Counted from the first letter of the stretch, positions 51,955-61,305 are shown. The stretch: DNA of 64,000 nt from SIG307 sp045596385 (GCA_045596385.1 JAZOCC010000014.1:1-64000); one strand, 5' to 3'. Notes: generated from the sequence alone by a model not told the origin. Translations and numbers: made by a program.

Positions 51955-51983
51955 ATCATATCATATTGCGGGGAAATTCGCAA
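51955..51983 (-). promoter_or_regulatory. Promoter of trpS
   Basis: On the minus strand TTGCGA (51983-51978), 17 bases, TATGAT (51960-51955). Confidence 0.7.
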
Positions 51984-52048
51984 GGGGTAGGCGAGTTATC
52001 GTGAGGAAATAAATGGTATTTTAATGTATGATTTGTCATGGAGCCGTG

Positions 52049-52077
52049 TTGCAAATGCTCCTACAGAGTATTATAAT
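52049..52077 (+). promoter_or_regulatory. Promoter of the leucine-rich lipoprotein gene
   Basis: TTGCAA (52049-52054), 17 bases, TATAAT (52072-52077). Confidence 0.75.
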
Positions 52078-52139
52078 AAGGTCAGAAGGATGGCGGAGTA
52101 TGTCCGGTGGCAGACTGGTAAGAAAAGAGGAGGAGAGGA

Positions 52140-53432
52140 ATGAAACAGAAAAAGTTCAAGCAGTCGGTGTTTCTTTTCGGAGCAGTATTGTATGTCTGCG
52201 GATTGGTGGGATGCGGGAAGAGGCCGGAAAACGATACAGTGTCTACACAAACAGCGGTGCCAACGCAAGTGGAAGACGAGGTGACGAGTACGATTGTACC
52301 CGATTTGACAAGAGTACCTATGCCGGAAGCAATAATATCACCGGCGCCGGCCATGCCAGTTGCACCGGAACCGGTGACATTTCCTGTAGAGATTAACGAA
52401 ATGTCATTTCCGGAACCGTTGTTGCGAAGGAAAGCGCTGGCGGCAGATGCGGACGGTGATACCGTGTTAAGCGAAGAGGAGGCAAAAACCGTGACGAAGC
52501 TGCATCTGAAAAAGTTAGCGGATGCGGATGCAAAAGACGCGATGGAAGATGAGCCGTTGCCGGAATATTCGGTTACGGATTTTGTATTTGATTTAGAGGG
52601 AATTCAGTACTTTACGGAGCTTTCCGAACTGACGGTGAATTTGCTTGGTGGTGAAGCTTTTGTTGAGGGTGGGAACGTAGAAGAGATTCTTGTTGAGACA
52701 AAGAATTTTAGCCGGCTGTATGAATGCACGAAGTTAAAAAAGTTGTTTTTGTATGAAGTAGACATACCGGCATTGGATATTTCCGGATGGTCAGACTTAA
52801 AGCGCCTGGAAGTAAATTGCATGCATCATTTAAAGAGCATAAGTGTAGGAAATCATGAAACGTTGTCTGCACTTTGGATTTCCGAGTGTCATGCATTGGA
52901 AACAATAGATTTGTCGGAACTGGAAAGAATAAAAACGGTAGATATTGTTCGAAATGACAGTCTGAAGAAGGTAACGTTCGGAGAAGCAAACGGGAAGCTG
53001 GAAACTATCCAGTTAAACGGTTTGAGGAGCTTAAATGAAGTTGATGTTTCCCGGTTGCAACATCTGAAAACGTTGAATCTTACGGATGTAGCTCTTGCAG
53101 GTCTTGACGTAAGTAAAAATACGGAATTGGGACAACTTTGTGCCGAAAGATTGCATTTGGATACGTTGGATTTAAGGAACAATCCGAAAATCAGTTACCT
53201 GATTAACGACAGAGATTCCTTCCGGACAATTTTGCTTCCGGAGGAGAATTGTATTGATATGATACGTTGGACGAATTCTGCGGTGACGGAGTTCCCGATA
53301 GAGAATTTAAACCCGGAGACGTTGACCGGAATCGATATTCAGGGAACGGCCATAAAGAAGCTGGATGTAAGCGGGTATCCGAATCTGGAGTATTTGTATT
53401 ATGATGAAGACGTGACGGAGATTGTAAGATAG
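52140..53432 (+). CDS. Leucine-rich-repeat lipoprotein with EF-hand
   Basis: A 430-residue secreted lipoprotein. The signal peptide ends in the lipobox LVGC (Cys25). A Thr/Pro/Val-rich linker (30-85) leads to ADADGDTVLSEEEA near 100, an EF-hand-type calcium loop. From about 150 on, irregular leucine-rich repeats follow (LKRLEVNCMHHLKSISVG, LETIQLNGLRSLNEVDVS, LKTLNLTDVALAGLDVSK and others). Such surface LRR proteins often bind host or dietary ligands. GAGGAGAGG precedes the ATG. It is a single gene with its own promoter and terminator. Confidence 0.85.
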   Translation: MKQKKFKQSVFLFGAVLYVCGLVGCGKRPENDTVSTQTAVPTQVEDEVTSTIVPDLTRVPMPEAIISPAPAMPVAPEPVTFPVEINEMSFPEPLLRRKALAADADGDTVLSEEEAKTVTKLHLKKLADADAKDAMEDEPLPEYSVTDFVFDLEGIQYFTELSELTVNLLGGEAFVEGGNVEEILVETKNFSRLYECTKLKKLFLYEVDIPALDISGWSDLKRLEVNCMHHLKSISVGNHETLSALWISECHALETIDLSELERIKTVDIVRNDSLKKVTFGEANGKLETIQLNGLRSLNEVDVSRLQHLKTLNLTDVALAGLDVSKNTELGQLCAERLHLDTLDLRNNPKISYLINDRDSFRTILLPEENCIDMIRWTNSAVTEFPIENLNPETLTGIDIQGTAIKKLDVSGYPNLEYLYYDEDVTEIVR

Positions 53433-53473
53433 AAATAACAGGCTGACTTATTTTACCTTTCCAAACGCAAGAA

Positions 53474-53508
53474 CGGGCTGCGCATCTGTGCACAGCCCGC
53501 TTTCTTTT
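53474..53508 (+). terminator. Terminator of the LRR lipoprotein gene
   Basis: CGGGCTG and CAGCCCG with CGCA/TGCA inside, followed by TTTCTTTTT. The same hairpin may end the tRNA transcript on the minus strand. Confidence 0.85.
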
Positions 53509-53511
53509 TAA

Positions 53512-53582
53512 AGCAGATGACGGGAATCGAACCCGCCTCCTCAGCTTGGGAAGCTGATATTCTACCGATGAACTACATCTGC
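53512..53582 (-). tRNA. tRNA-Gly (CCC)
   Basis: A 71-base cloverleaf on the minus strand. The acceptor stem is GCAGATG/CATCTGC with discriminator T; the anticodon loop is TTCCCAA between TCAGC and GCTGA, giving anticodon CCC; the T arm is GCGGGTTCGATTCCCGT. CCA is not encoded. A promoter lies about 20 bases upstream. Confidence 0.93.
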
Positions 53583-53593
53583 CTGACAGAATA

Positions 53594-53622
53594 ATCTTAC
53601 CACCGGAGACTTTTCTTGTCAA
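53594..53622 (-). promoter_or_regulatory. Promoter of tRNA-Gly
   Basis: On the minus strand TTGACA (53622-53617), 17 bases, TAAGAT (53599-53594). Confidence 0.8.
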
Positions 53623-53715
53623 TAAGCCAAACGGATTATCGTTCCCATTTTGTCGACAGGATGGGAGTTGATTTGAAAAAATGGAGAAAACCGTGTCGAA
53701 ATAGCGGTTTTTCTA

Positions 53716-53743
53716 TTGAATTTAGCGTAGATATATGTATAAT
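53716..53743 (+). promoter_or_regulatory. Promoter of the pot operon
   Basis: TTGAAT (53716-53721), 16 bases, TATAAT (53738-53743), about 60 bases before potA. Confidence 0.7.
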
Positions 53744-53803
53744 ATAATATGTTACGGTATTGTGCTAAACTGTGGACGATGCCAATGTTTGAAGGAGGGC
53801 AAC

Positions 53804-55381
53804 ATGGAACGGAAAAAGGTAATTGAGTTTCGTAATATTGCAAAGAGCTTTGATAAGCAGATTACGCTAAAGGGTATCAATCTGGATATCTATGAGAATG
53901 AGTTTGTAACGTTATTGGGACCGAGTGGATGCGGTAAGACCACATTGCTTCGTATTTTGGGAGGATTTTTGGAGGCAGATGAAGGTAGCGTTATTTTTAA
54001 CGGCGAGGAAATCAGCCATAAGCCTCCGTACGAAAGAGAATTGAATACGGTGTTCCAGAAGTATGCCTTATTTCCGCATTTGAGCGTTTACGAAAATATT
54101 GCATTCGGTCTGAAGTTAAAGAAGATGAGTAAGGACGTTATCGACCAGAAGGTGATGAAGATGTTAAAGCTCATCGGTCTGGAAGGCTTCGAAAATAAGA
54201 ATACGACCCTGTTGTCCGGAGGTCAGCAGCAGCGGGTTGCCATTGCAAGAGCTTTGGTAAACGAGCCGAAGGTGCTGCTTCTTGACGAGCCGCTTGCGGC
54301 TCTTGACTTAAAGCTTCGTAAGGAGATGCAGTACGAGTTAAAGCGTATCCAGCAGGAGGTCGGCATTACCTTTATTTTCGTTACCCATGACCAGGAAGAA
54401 GCCCTGACCATGTCCGATAAGATTGTGGTTATGAACGGCGGCGAGATTTTACAGGTAGGTACCCCGGAGGAGATTTATAACGAGCCTGCGAACCGTTTTG
54501 TAGCAAACTTTATCGGTGAAAGCAACATTTTACCGGGCGTGATGTTGGATGATTACAAGGTTCGTTTTGATGATAAGACCTTTGACTGTGTAGACTTCGG
54601 CTTTAAGAAGAATGAAGAAGTAGAAGTGGTAATCCGCCCGGAGGATATCGACATCGTGGCAGTGGACAAGGGTAAGATGACCGGTGAGGTATTAAGTGTT
54701 CTGTTTAAGGGCGTGCATTATGAGATTATCGTAGAAACTGTGCCGGGTACCAGTGTAACGGTGAACATGCAGGTTATCCGGAACAACGAGGTGACCGGTG
54801 CCGGCGGAAAAGAAAAAATCAATGCCAGCGATTTCTATGTGGACTTAGAGGATGTGGAAAAGCTGGATGATAAGGAAATCATTGCCCGTTCCAATGCTAT
54901 GGCGTGGAATCCGGAAAATGACGAATATATTTCCATTGCAAATCTTGAGTATGATATTAAGCCGGAGCTTGGCAGCTATCCGGTGGTATTCTCCACCGCA
55001 AACGGGACTGCGGTAGAGCGTAAAGTATTTGTGGTAAATCAGCCGGTAATTAAGAACGAAAAGGCAAACGAAGCAATCATGGCGTTTAACTTCTCTGCTA
55101 CCGTGGATGAAATCAAGGAGTCCCAGACGTTAGAAACGGATATTAAGACCTGGGCAAGTGCACAGGGCTGGAAGTTAAGCGATGAGAACCAGGCAATCGA
55201 CATCAGTGTGGATTACGATTTTGATCCGGCGGATATTAAGGAAGGCGTCTATAAGATTACCTTCTGGACCACCGGTCGTGAATTTAAGATACATACCACG
55301 GATTATTCGGAGGTAGGCCAGGAAGTCGGACTGACCTTCTTCCCTGAGGATATTCACGTTATGTCAAGGATGGTATACTAA
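53804..55381 (+). CDS. potA: Polyamine ABC transporter ATPase with interrupted TOBE domain
   Basis: A 525-residue ATPase of the spermidine/putrescine importer; ordinary PotA has about 350-370. Walker A GPSGCGKTT (39-47), signature LSGGQQQR, Walker B LLLDEPLAALD and switch His in VTHDQEEA are intact. TOBE begins normally (VVIRPEDIDIV; FKGVHYEIIVE to about 311), then about 180 extra residues (roughly 313-493) intervene, and TOBE resumes with HTTDYSEVGQEVGLTF and ends PEDIHVM. The insert consists of two related units, each ending in a D..P....G.Y.V.F.T pattern, like Ig-type surface repeats. ATG at 53804 follows GGAGGG. Confidence 0.9.
   Translation: MERKKVIEFRNIAKSFDKQITLKGINLDIYENEFVTLLGPSGCGKTTLLRILGGFLEADEGSVIFNGEEISHKPPYERELNTVFQKYALFPHLSVYENIAFGLKLKKMSKDVIDQKVMKMLKLIGLEGFENKNTTLLSGGQQQRVAIARALVNEPKVLLLDEPLAALDLKLRKEMQYELKRIQQEVGITFIFVTHDQEEALTMSDKIVVMNGGEILQVGTPEEIYNEPANRFVANFIGESNILPGVMLDDYKVRFDDKTFDCVDFGFKKNEEVEVVIRPEDIDIVAVDKGKMTGEVLSVLFKGVHYEIIVETVPGTSVTVNMQVIRNNEVTGAGGKEKINASDFYVDLEDVEKLDDKEIIARSNAMAWNPENDEYISIANLEYDIKPELGSYPVVFSTANGTAVERKVFVVNQPVIKNEKANEAIMAFNFSATVDEIKESQTLETDIKTWASAQGWKLSDENQAIDISVDYDFDPADIKEGVYKITFWTTGREFKIHTTDYSEVGQEVGLTFFPEDIHVMSRMVY
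54740..55282 (+). repeat. Tandem Ig-like insert within potA
   Basis: Codons for PotA residues about 313-493. Unit 1 (about 339-411) runs from INASDFYVDLEDVE to GTAVERKVFVV; unit 2 (about 425-496) from IMAFNFSATVDEIK to TTGREFKI. Shared positions include an early aromatic/acidic run (DF..DLEDVE / NF.ATVDEIK), AxAW / ASAQGW, YDIKPE / YDFDPAD, and GSYPVVFST / GVYKITFWT. The repeats are diverged in sequence, so the insert is old. Confidence 0.6.
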
Positions 55382-56220
55382 TGAAGAAGTTTGCACAGTT
55401 AGCGATTCCTTATATTGCATGGGCGGTTATGATGCTGATTTTTCCGGTACTTTTGATGTTCCTTTATTCCTTTACGGAACACGGAAACAGCATTATTTCC
55501 TTCTCCTTCACGCTGGAGCATTACATTAAGTTCTTCTCCGACTCGGACTTTTTGCTGATTCTTTGGCGTTCCTTCGGAATTGCGGTAAAGACAACGATTA
55601 TATGTTTGATTCTGGGCTATCCGATTGCGTATTTTATTTCCCGCAGCAAGGAGAATATCCAGAACATTCTGGTACTCTGTATTACGGTACCGACCTGGAT
55701 TAACATGCTGGTAAGAACCTATGCTTGGATCGGTTTGCTCAGTGACGGCGGTTTGTTCCAGCAGATTTTAGGCTTTTTCGGTTTTGACGAGGTCAGTCTT
55801 TTATATACGGAGGGCTCCGTACTGTTAGGCATGGTATACAACTTCCTGCCGTTTATGATTTTACAGATTAATACGTCCTTGTGTAAGATGGACCAGTCGC
55901 TCCTCAACGCAAGTGCGGATCTTGGTGCAAGACCGCGGGAGACCTTCTTAAAGGTAACCCTTCCGTTGTCTCTTCCGGGTGTGATTAACGGTATTACGCT
56001 GGTATTCCTGCCGGCAATCAGTGCGTTCTTTATTCCGAAGCTTCTTGGTGGCGGACAGTACTTCTTAATCGGTAACTTAATCGAGAACCAGTTCATTACC
56101 GTAGGTGAATGGAACTTCGGTAGTGCCATTTCCATGATTATGGCAGCGGTTATGATGCTGCTCATGATGTTGGTAAAAAAGGTAGAAGTACATAACAACG
56201 GCGGAAAGGAGGACGAATAA
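55381..56220 (+). CDS. potB: Polyamine ABC transporter permease PotB
   Basis: A 279-residue membrane protein with six helices, the first permease of a spermidine/putrescine-type importer. The cytoplasmic EAA-like loop is ASADLGARPRETFLKVTLPL. Start and stop of potA overlap by one base (TAATG), giving tight coupling. It pairs with the permease half of the following fusion protein and with PotA. Confidence 0.9.
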   Translation: MKKFAQLAIPYIAWAVMMLIFPVLLMFLYSFTEHGNSIISFSFTLEHYIKFFSDSDFLLILWRSFGIAVKTTIICLILGYPIAYFISRSKENIQNILVLCITVPTWINMLVRTYAWIGLLSDGGLFQQILGFFGFDEVSLLYTEGSVLLGMVYNFLPFMILQINTSLCKMDQSLLNASADLGARPRETFLKVTLPLSLPGVINGITLVFLPAISAFFIPKLLGGGQYFLIGNLIENQFITVGEWNFGSAISMIMAAVMMLLMMLVKKVEVHNNGGKEDE

Positions 56221-56223
56221 TCT

Positions 56224-58128
56224 ATGAAAAAGGAAAAACGTACCTTTGGAAAAGTATTAATCGGCCTGACCATTGCATTTTTTTATTTGCCGATTGTTTA
56301 CATGATTATTTTCTCCTTCAATGAGGGAAAGTCCCTGACCAGCTTTTCCGGCTTTTCCTTACGCTGGTACCAGCATATGCTGGAATCCAGGGATATGATG
56401 AGTGCGCTGTATACTACTTTTAGTGTGGCACTTTTGGCAACCTTGATTTCCACGATTGTGGGTACGATTGCGGCTATCGGTCTCAGTAAGTCCAAAAAGA
56501 TTGTCCGGGATGTCATGGAACAGGTAAACAACTTCCCGATTATGAATCCGGATATTGTTACCGCCATCGGTTTTATGTTGTTGTTTATTACATTCAAAAT
56601 CGAACGCGGCTATGTAACCATGCTTTTGGCACACATTGCCTTTTGTATTCCGTATGTGATGCTTTCCGTGATGCCGAAGGTCCGCTCTCTGGACCCGAAT
56701 CTGGCGGATGCGGCCATGGATCTGGGTGCAACTCCGTGGGTGGCGCTGACAAAGGTAATCGTGCCGCAGATTACACCGGGTATTTTCTCCGGTGCCCTCA
56801 TTGCCTTTACCATGTCGGTAGATGACTTTATCATTTCTTACTTTGTTACCGGCGGCGGTGTAAAGAACTTAAGTATTATGGTGTATACCATGAGTAAGCG
56901 TGTCAATCCGAGTATCAATGCGGTGTCGACTTTGGTGGTACTCATCATTACGGTGGCACTCGTAATTATTAATGTTGTGCCGGCTATTCTTGCAAAGCGT
57001 CCGAAGAAGGCGGAGATGGGCAAGAAGAAAGCGGCGATTCTGGTGCCGGTGGGCATTGCTGTAACAGCTGCGGTAGTTCTTTTGGCGGTATTCGGCGGGA
57101 AGCGTGAAGGCTCCGGTTTGCCGTATGCGGGACAGACCCTTTATATTTACTTGCCGGGTGAATACATGGGCGAAGAGATTATTCCGACCTTTGAAGAACA
57201 GACCGGTGCAACGGTTATCGTGGAGAACTTCGATTCCAATGAGCAGATGTACATTAAGGTTACCAACGGCGAGTCCTATGATATTATTATTCCGAGTGAC
57301 TATATGATTCAACGTCTCTTGGAGGAGGGCTATCTTCAGAAGCTTGACAAGTCCATACTTACCTGTTGGGATGAGTTGAATCCGGAGGTAATGGGACAAC
57401 CGTTTGACCCGGAGGATGAATACTGTGTATCCTATTTCTGGGGTACCGTAGGTATTGTATACGATAAGACGGTGGTGGATGAGGCTGATTTGGAAGAGCA
57501 GGGCTTCGGTATTTTCTTAAACGAAAAATATAAGGGAGATATTTACCTGTATGATTCCGAGCGAGACTCCTTCATGATGGCCTTAAAGGATCTGGGCTAT
57601 TCCATGAATACGGAAAGCGAAGCGGAGCTTAACGAAGCTTATGACTGGCTGGTACAGTGCGTAACCACCATGGAGCCGGAGATTGTGACGGATGAAATCA
57701 TCGATAACATGGCTCAGGGCAGAAAAGCTCTCGGCCTTTGTTATTCCGGTGATGCTACTTATATTATGAGTGAAAATGAGAACATGGGCTTCTATATGCC
57801 GGAAGAAGGCACCAACCGCTGGTATGATTCCATGGTCATTCCGAAGAATGCGGAGAGCATCGAACTGGCCCATGAGTTCATGAACTATATCAGCAGTTAT
57901 GATGCGGCATACGATAACTCCGACTGGGTAGGGTATACTTCCCCGAATGTGGCGGTTGTGGAAGCATTGTCCTCCGAGGAGGAAGAGGGAAGCTACGCAG
58001 GCATCAATGCCTATATTCCGAGAACCGACCACCCGAATGATGAGGTATTTGTATTTAACGATGAGACAAAGAAGATCATCGGTAATCTTTGGAGTAAAGT
58101 AAAAATAGCGGCAAGTAATGCAAATTAA
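56224..58128 (+). CDS. potCD: Fused PotC permease and PotD solute-binding protein
   Basis: A 634-residue fusion. Residues 1-255 are the second permease (six helices; EAA loop MDLGATPWVALTKVIVPQIT). A further helix (AAILVPVGIAVTAAVVLLAV, about 276-295) crosses the membrane, and residues 300-634 are a PotD-type binding protein on the outside (YIYLPGEYMGEEIIPTFEEQ, later VSYFWGTVGIVYDKT and PEEGTNRWYDSMVIPK). The tethered binding domain replaces a free lipoprotein. Such fusions are known in Clostridia and Bacilli. GGAGGACG precedes the ATG, three bases after potB. Substrate is probably spermidine or putrescine. Confidence 0.92.
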   Translation: MKKEKRTFGKVLIGLTIAFFYLPIVYMIIFSFNEGKSLTSFSGFSLRWYQHMLESRDMMSALYTTFSVALLATLISTIVGTIAAIGLSKSKKIVRDVMEQVNNFPIMNPDIVTAIGFMLLFITFKIERGYVTMLLAHIAFCIPYVMLSVMPKVRSLDPNLADAAMDLGATPWVALTKVIVPQITPGIFSGALIAFTMSVDDFIISYFVTGGGVKNLSIMVYTMSKRVNPSINAVSTLVVLIITVALVIINVVPAILAKRPKKAEMGKKKAAILVPVGIAVTAAVVLLAVFGGKREGSGLPYAGQTLYIYLPGEYMGEEIIPTFEEQTGATVIVENFDSNEQMYIKVTNGESYDIIIPSDYMIQRLLEEGYLQKLDKSILTCWDELNPEVMGQPFDPEDEYCVSYFWGTVGIVYDKTVVDEADLEEQGFGIFLNEKYKGDIYLYDSERDSFMMALKDLGYSMNTESEAELNEAYDWLVQCVTTMEPEIVTDEIIDNMAQGRKALGLCYSGDATYIMSENENMGFYMPEEGTNRWYDSMVIPKNAESIELAHEFMNYISSYDAAYDNSDWVGYTSPNVAVVEALSSEEEEGSYAGINAYIPRTDHPNDEVFVFNDETKKIIGNLWSKVKIAASNAN

Positions 58129-58132
58129 AGAT

Positions 58133-58160
58133 AAGGCTGCACGGACTGTGCAGCCTTTTT
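58133..58160 (+). terminator. Terminator of the pot operon
   Basis: AAGGCTGCAC and GTGCAGCCTT are perfect arms around five bases, followed by TTTTG. Confidence 0.85.
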
Positions 58161-58187
58161 GTATGAGAATAACGGAGCGAACGGCGT

Positions 58188-60551
58188 CTACTTGGCCAAC
58201 GGTATCGTCAGCTTGGACTTGAACAAATCTCCGTCGATTTCTACGTAGAAGTTGCCGCCTTGCAGTTCTGCCAGGCTCTCTGCAATGGAAAGACCGAGGC
58301 CGCTGCCTTCGCCGGAACGGTCGTCATTTCCGCGGGAGAAACGGGTCAACAGTTCCTCCGGTGTTTTGGTAAGCACCGAGGCGGAGGTGTTCTTTACGGT
58401 AAGCAGTGCAAGCCCGGTTTCTTCCGGCAAATCCAGGGAAACAAATACTCTGGTGCCGGAAAGGGCATATTTACATACGTTGGACAACATATTTTCGATA
58501 ATGCGGTGGGTGCAGGCTCCGTCTGCAAGGACGTTAACAGGTGTTTCCGGAAGTTCCATACAAAGGGTCAGATTCTGCTCGGTGAGCCTCTCTTCGAAGT
58601 CTCCCACTGCCTGTCGTAACAGTTCTACCGCATTGAAGCGAATCGGCTCCAGTTGCATAGTGCCGGAGGCTGCCTTGGAGGCTTCTACCAAATCATCAAT
58701 CAGGGCTTTTAAACGCCAGGATTTCTGGGAAAGTACTTCGGCATATCCTGCAACCGCACCCTCTTGCGGTAATTCGTTTTTTATCAATTCAATGTAGTTA
58801 ATAATGGAAGTGAGCGGTGTTTTGATGTCGTGGGACACATTGGTAATGAGTTCCGTTTTCATACGCTCACTCTTTGTTTGCTCCTCTACGGCAGAGTGCA
58901 ATCCATCACAAATCTGATTGATGTTTTCAGATAGGTTTTTATTGGAAGGAAGCATGGACTTTGTCGGAATCCGGATGGAAAGGTTGCCCTCGGACATCTG
59001 TGCGGTACTTTCGGAAATGCGGGCACGGTCCAACATGTTTCTGAGACAGACAACCGTACAGAACAAGGCACCCAGAATCAAAAGCACAAGAGCCGGCACC
59101 ATCAGTTCCAGAAGAAACAGTACAATCGCTGTAGCAAACCATAGAATTCCGCCGCCCAGGTATAGAATTGTCTTTCCGAAGGACGGAAGAAAGTGGTAAA
59201 ATTCCTTTAAGTTTACATCGATGTATCGAAACAGCTTTCCCAACGGTAACAGAACAAAGCGTCCCAGTAGGGAACTGCGAAGGAACGTCTTTGCCTTGAT
59301 TCTGCGAATCAGGCTGAAGTATAAGATGCCGGAAACAAATAGGAAAAAAATCAGGCATCCGTGGAAAAACGGAATCCACTGACTGTACTTTGGATAATCG
59401 GTCAAAAACTGGGTCACGGAGGTTTCCCAATAGCGGTTGGATACAATGTGCCAGAGAAGGAACGGTATCGCAAACCAAACCAGTAGCATTGCGATAATCA
59501 CTTCTGCAAAAATACGGTCGTAAAAGTGCAGGTGAATCCCTTCTTCGGTACTTTTTCTACCGGACAACAGGTTGCTTATAACAAATAAAAAGAGAGAAAA
59601 CAAAGTATAATAGACGGTGGTTTGAAGACCATTGGTAAAGTCATACTTTGCCGAGGTAATGTTTTCTGATAGAGCGGTAAAATCATCTTTTACAAGGTTG
59701 TCTGCGACAAACGCATATAACAGATAAGTACCGTTCGGGTGCTCCGGAGTTATAATTTCAACCTGCATTTCGCCTTCTTCTATCGTGATTTCATTGTGAG
59801 AACGCGGATTTGAGGTGACCGGAGGTGTAGGTTCCGAATTGGAAATTGATTCCAGATGATTCATGTCACTTGTATGGGAGGAATCATCCGAAATGTGATA
59901 GTTGTAGTCGTAATGAAGGTCCTCGGCCATTTCTGCGAGAGGGCGGCTTAAAAAATCCATGGACCAAAGGAGTGTGGAGCGGTTTAAAACGTGGTTGTTT
60001 CCACCACCGGTCATGGTACGATTATTTTCGGTGTTTAAAATCAGGTAAATATTTTCATTAATGATTCCGGAGGTAAGAAATGCCTCCAGACTTCCGCTTT
60101 TTTCAACGGCATAACGTTCAAAATCCGCAGAAGCATAGACCTTCCCGGTTTTTGTGTTTTCCACGTAATATTGGTAGTTGGTTGGCTCCTCGTTGAGCTT
60201 TGCGTGATAGTAATAGAAGGCGGTTTCGTTTGGTTCATATACATTAAAGAGGGAGGTTTCTAAATCGTCATCGGTAACTTCCCCGTTTAAAAGGAGAGCC
60301 AGTTCCGAATCCACATCCGTAGAGCTTAATTCATATCCGTCTTCGCGATAGCGTACATAAACGGCGGTACGTTCCACGTATTTGGAAAAAAGCTCGGAGT
60401 ATTGTCTGGTTTCGTAAACAGAATCGGTGCTTCCGTAAAGAACAGGTGCCCGTAAGGTCAAAAAACCGTAATGGAACGCTACGCAACAACAGAAGATAAG
60501 CGTAAAAGCCAGTATGGTTTTTGTAATCCCCGAATAGATGATACGTTTCAT
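58188..60551 (-). CDS. Sensor histidine kinase
   Basis: A 787-residue membrane kinase. One helix near residues 10-30, a large outside domain of about 270 residues with a Ser/Pro/His-rich segment near 225-255, then about five more helices (312-330, 348-370, 395-415, 465-500), an unusual multi-spanning layout. HAMP-like linker (510-560), phosphoacceptor His574 in NVSHDIKTPLTS, N box MLSNVCKYAL, and G2 GSGLGLSIAESLAELQGG. The response regulator gene lies 15 bases upstream on the same strand. The stimulus is unknown; cell-envelope stress is a reasonable guess from the layout. Confidence 0.88.
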   Translation of the reverse strand: MKRIIYSGITKTILAFTLIFCCCVAFHYGFLTLRAPVLYGSTDSVYETRQYSELFSKYVERTAVYVRYREDGYELSSTDVDSELALLLNGEVTDDDLETSLFNVYEPNETAFYYYHAKLNEEPTNYQYYVENTKTGKVYASADFERYAVEKSGSLEAFLTSGIINENIYLILNTENNRTMTGGGNNHVLNRSTLLWSMDFLSRPLAEMAEDLHYDYNYHISDDSSHTSDMNHLESISNSEPTPPVTSNPRSHNEITIEEGEMQVEIITPEHPNGTYLLYAFVADNLVKDDFTALSENITSAKYDFTNGLQTTVYYTLFSLFLFVISNLLSGRKSTEEGIHLHFYDRIFAEVIIAMLLVWFAIPFLLWHIVSNRYWETSVTQFLTDYPKYSQWIPFFHGCLIFFLFVSGILYFSLIRRIKAKTFLRSSLLGRFVLLPLGKLFRYIDVNLKEFYHFLPSFGKTILYLGGGILWFATAIVLFLLELMVPALVLLILGALFCTVVCLRNMLDRARISESTAQMSEGNLSIRIPTKSMLPSNKNLSENINQICDGLHSAVEEQTKSERMKTELITNVSHDIKTPLTSIINYIELIKNELPQEGAVAGYAEVLSQKSWRLKALIDDLVEASKAASGTMQLEPIRFNAVELLRQAVGDFEERLTEQNLTLCMELPETPVNVLADGACTHRIIENMLSNVCKYALSGTRVFVSLDLPEETGLALLTVKNTSASVLTKTPEELLTRFSRGNDDRSGEGSGLGLSIAESLAELQGGNFYVEIDGDLFKSKLTIPLAK

Positions 60552-60566
60552 AAATGTTCCTCCCTA

Positions 60567-61268
60567 TCAGCCCTGCCAGTCAATTTTGTAGCCTAATCCC
60601 CAGACTACTTTTAAATAACGCGGTTCCCGCGGATTAATTTCGATTTTTTCACGGATATGACGGATATGTACCGCAACGATATTGTCCGCACCGTAGGACG
60701 GTTCGTTCCAAACGGCGGAGAATATCTGCTCAGTGGAAAATACTTTGCCTTTATTTTGCACAAGAAGAAGGAGCATGGAATACTCTGTCGGGGTGAGACG
60801 TACCGGTTCTCCGTCCACGGTCACTTCCTTGGTCTCATCATTAATTTTTAAGCCTCCGATGGTGTAGCATTGCTCGGTCTGTTCTTCGGTCAGGCTACCG
60901 AAGGTGGTATAACGACGGAGGGCAGACTTTACCCTGGCTACCAGTTCTAACGGACGGAACGGTTTTGTGATGTAGTCGTCCGCACCGATGTTAAGTCCCA
61001 GAATCTTGTCGGTATCTTCGGTTTTTGCACTTAAGAAAAGAATCGGAAAGGCAAAGCCTTCCTCACGAAGCTTTCCGGTCAGACGCAGGCCGTCCATCTC
61101 CGGCATCATAATATCCAGAATGGCAAGATGCGGCGTCTCTTTATGAACCGCTTCCAATGCCTCTCTGCCGTTATATGCGGCAATGACCTGATATCCCTCG
61201 CCGGATAAGTAAATACGGATTGCTTCTACAATCTCTTTGTCGTCGTCACAAACTAAAATCTGGTACAT
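60567..61268 (-). CDS. OmpR-family response regulator
   Basis: A 233-residue regulator. Receiver domain: CDDDKE acidic pocket near 8-10, phosphorylated Asp52 in LDIMMPEMDG, Thr/Ser in LSAKTEDTDK, Lys in ITKPFRPLEL. C-terminal winged helix: VRLTPTEYSMLLLLVQNKGK, then NIVAVHIRHIREKIE and VVWGLGYKID. ATG at 61268 follows GGAGG; a longer frame reaches into the promoter. It precedes the kinase gene. Two direct repeats upstream of its promoter suggest autoregulation. Confidence 0.92.
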   Translation of the reverse strand: MYQILVCDDDKEIVEAIRIYLSGEGYQVIAAYNGREALEAVHKETPHLAILDIMMPEMDGLRLTGKLREEGFAFPILFLSAKTEDTDKILGLNIGADDYITKPFRPLELVARVKSALRRYTTFGSLTEEQTEQCYTIGGLKINDETKEVTVDGEPVRLTPTEYSMLLLLVQNKGKVFSTEQIFSAVWNEPSYGADNIVAVHIRHIREKIEINPREPRYLKVVWGLGYKIDWQG

Positions 61269-61305
61269 CAAAAACCTCCACCGAACGGTAATTTTAAATA
61301 CTACG

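Noticed and set aside
51895..51977. Possible T-box leader of trpS
   Set aside because: The leader is only about 50 bases from RNA start to ATG and lacks the T-box core, specifier loop and terminator.
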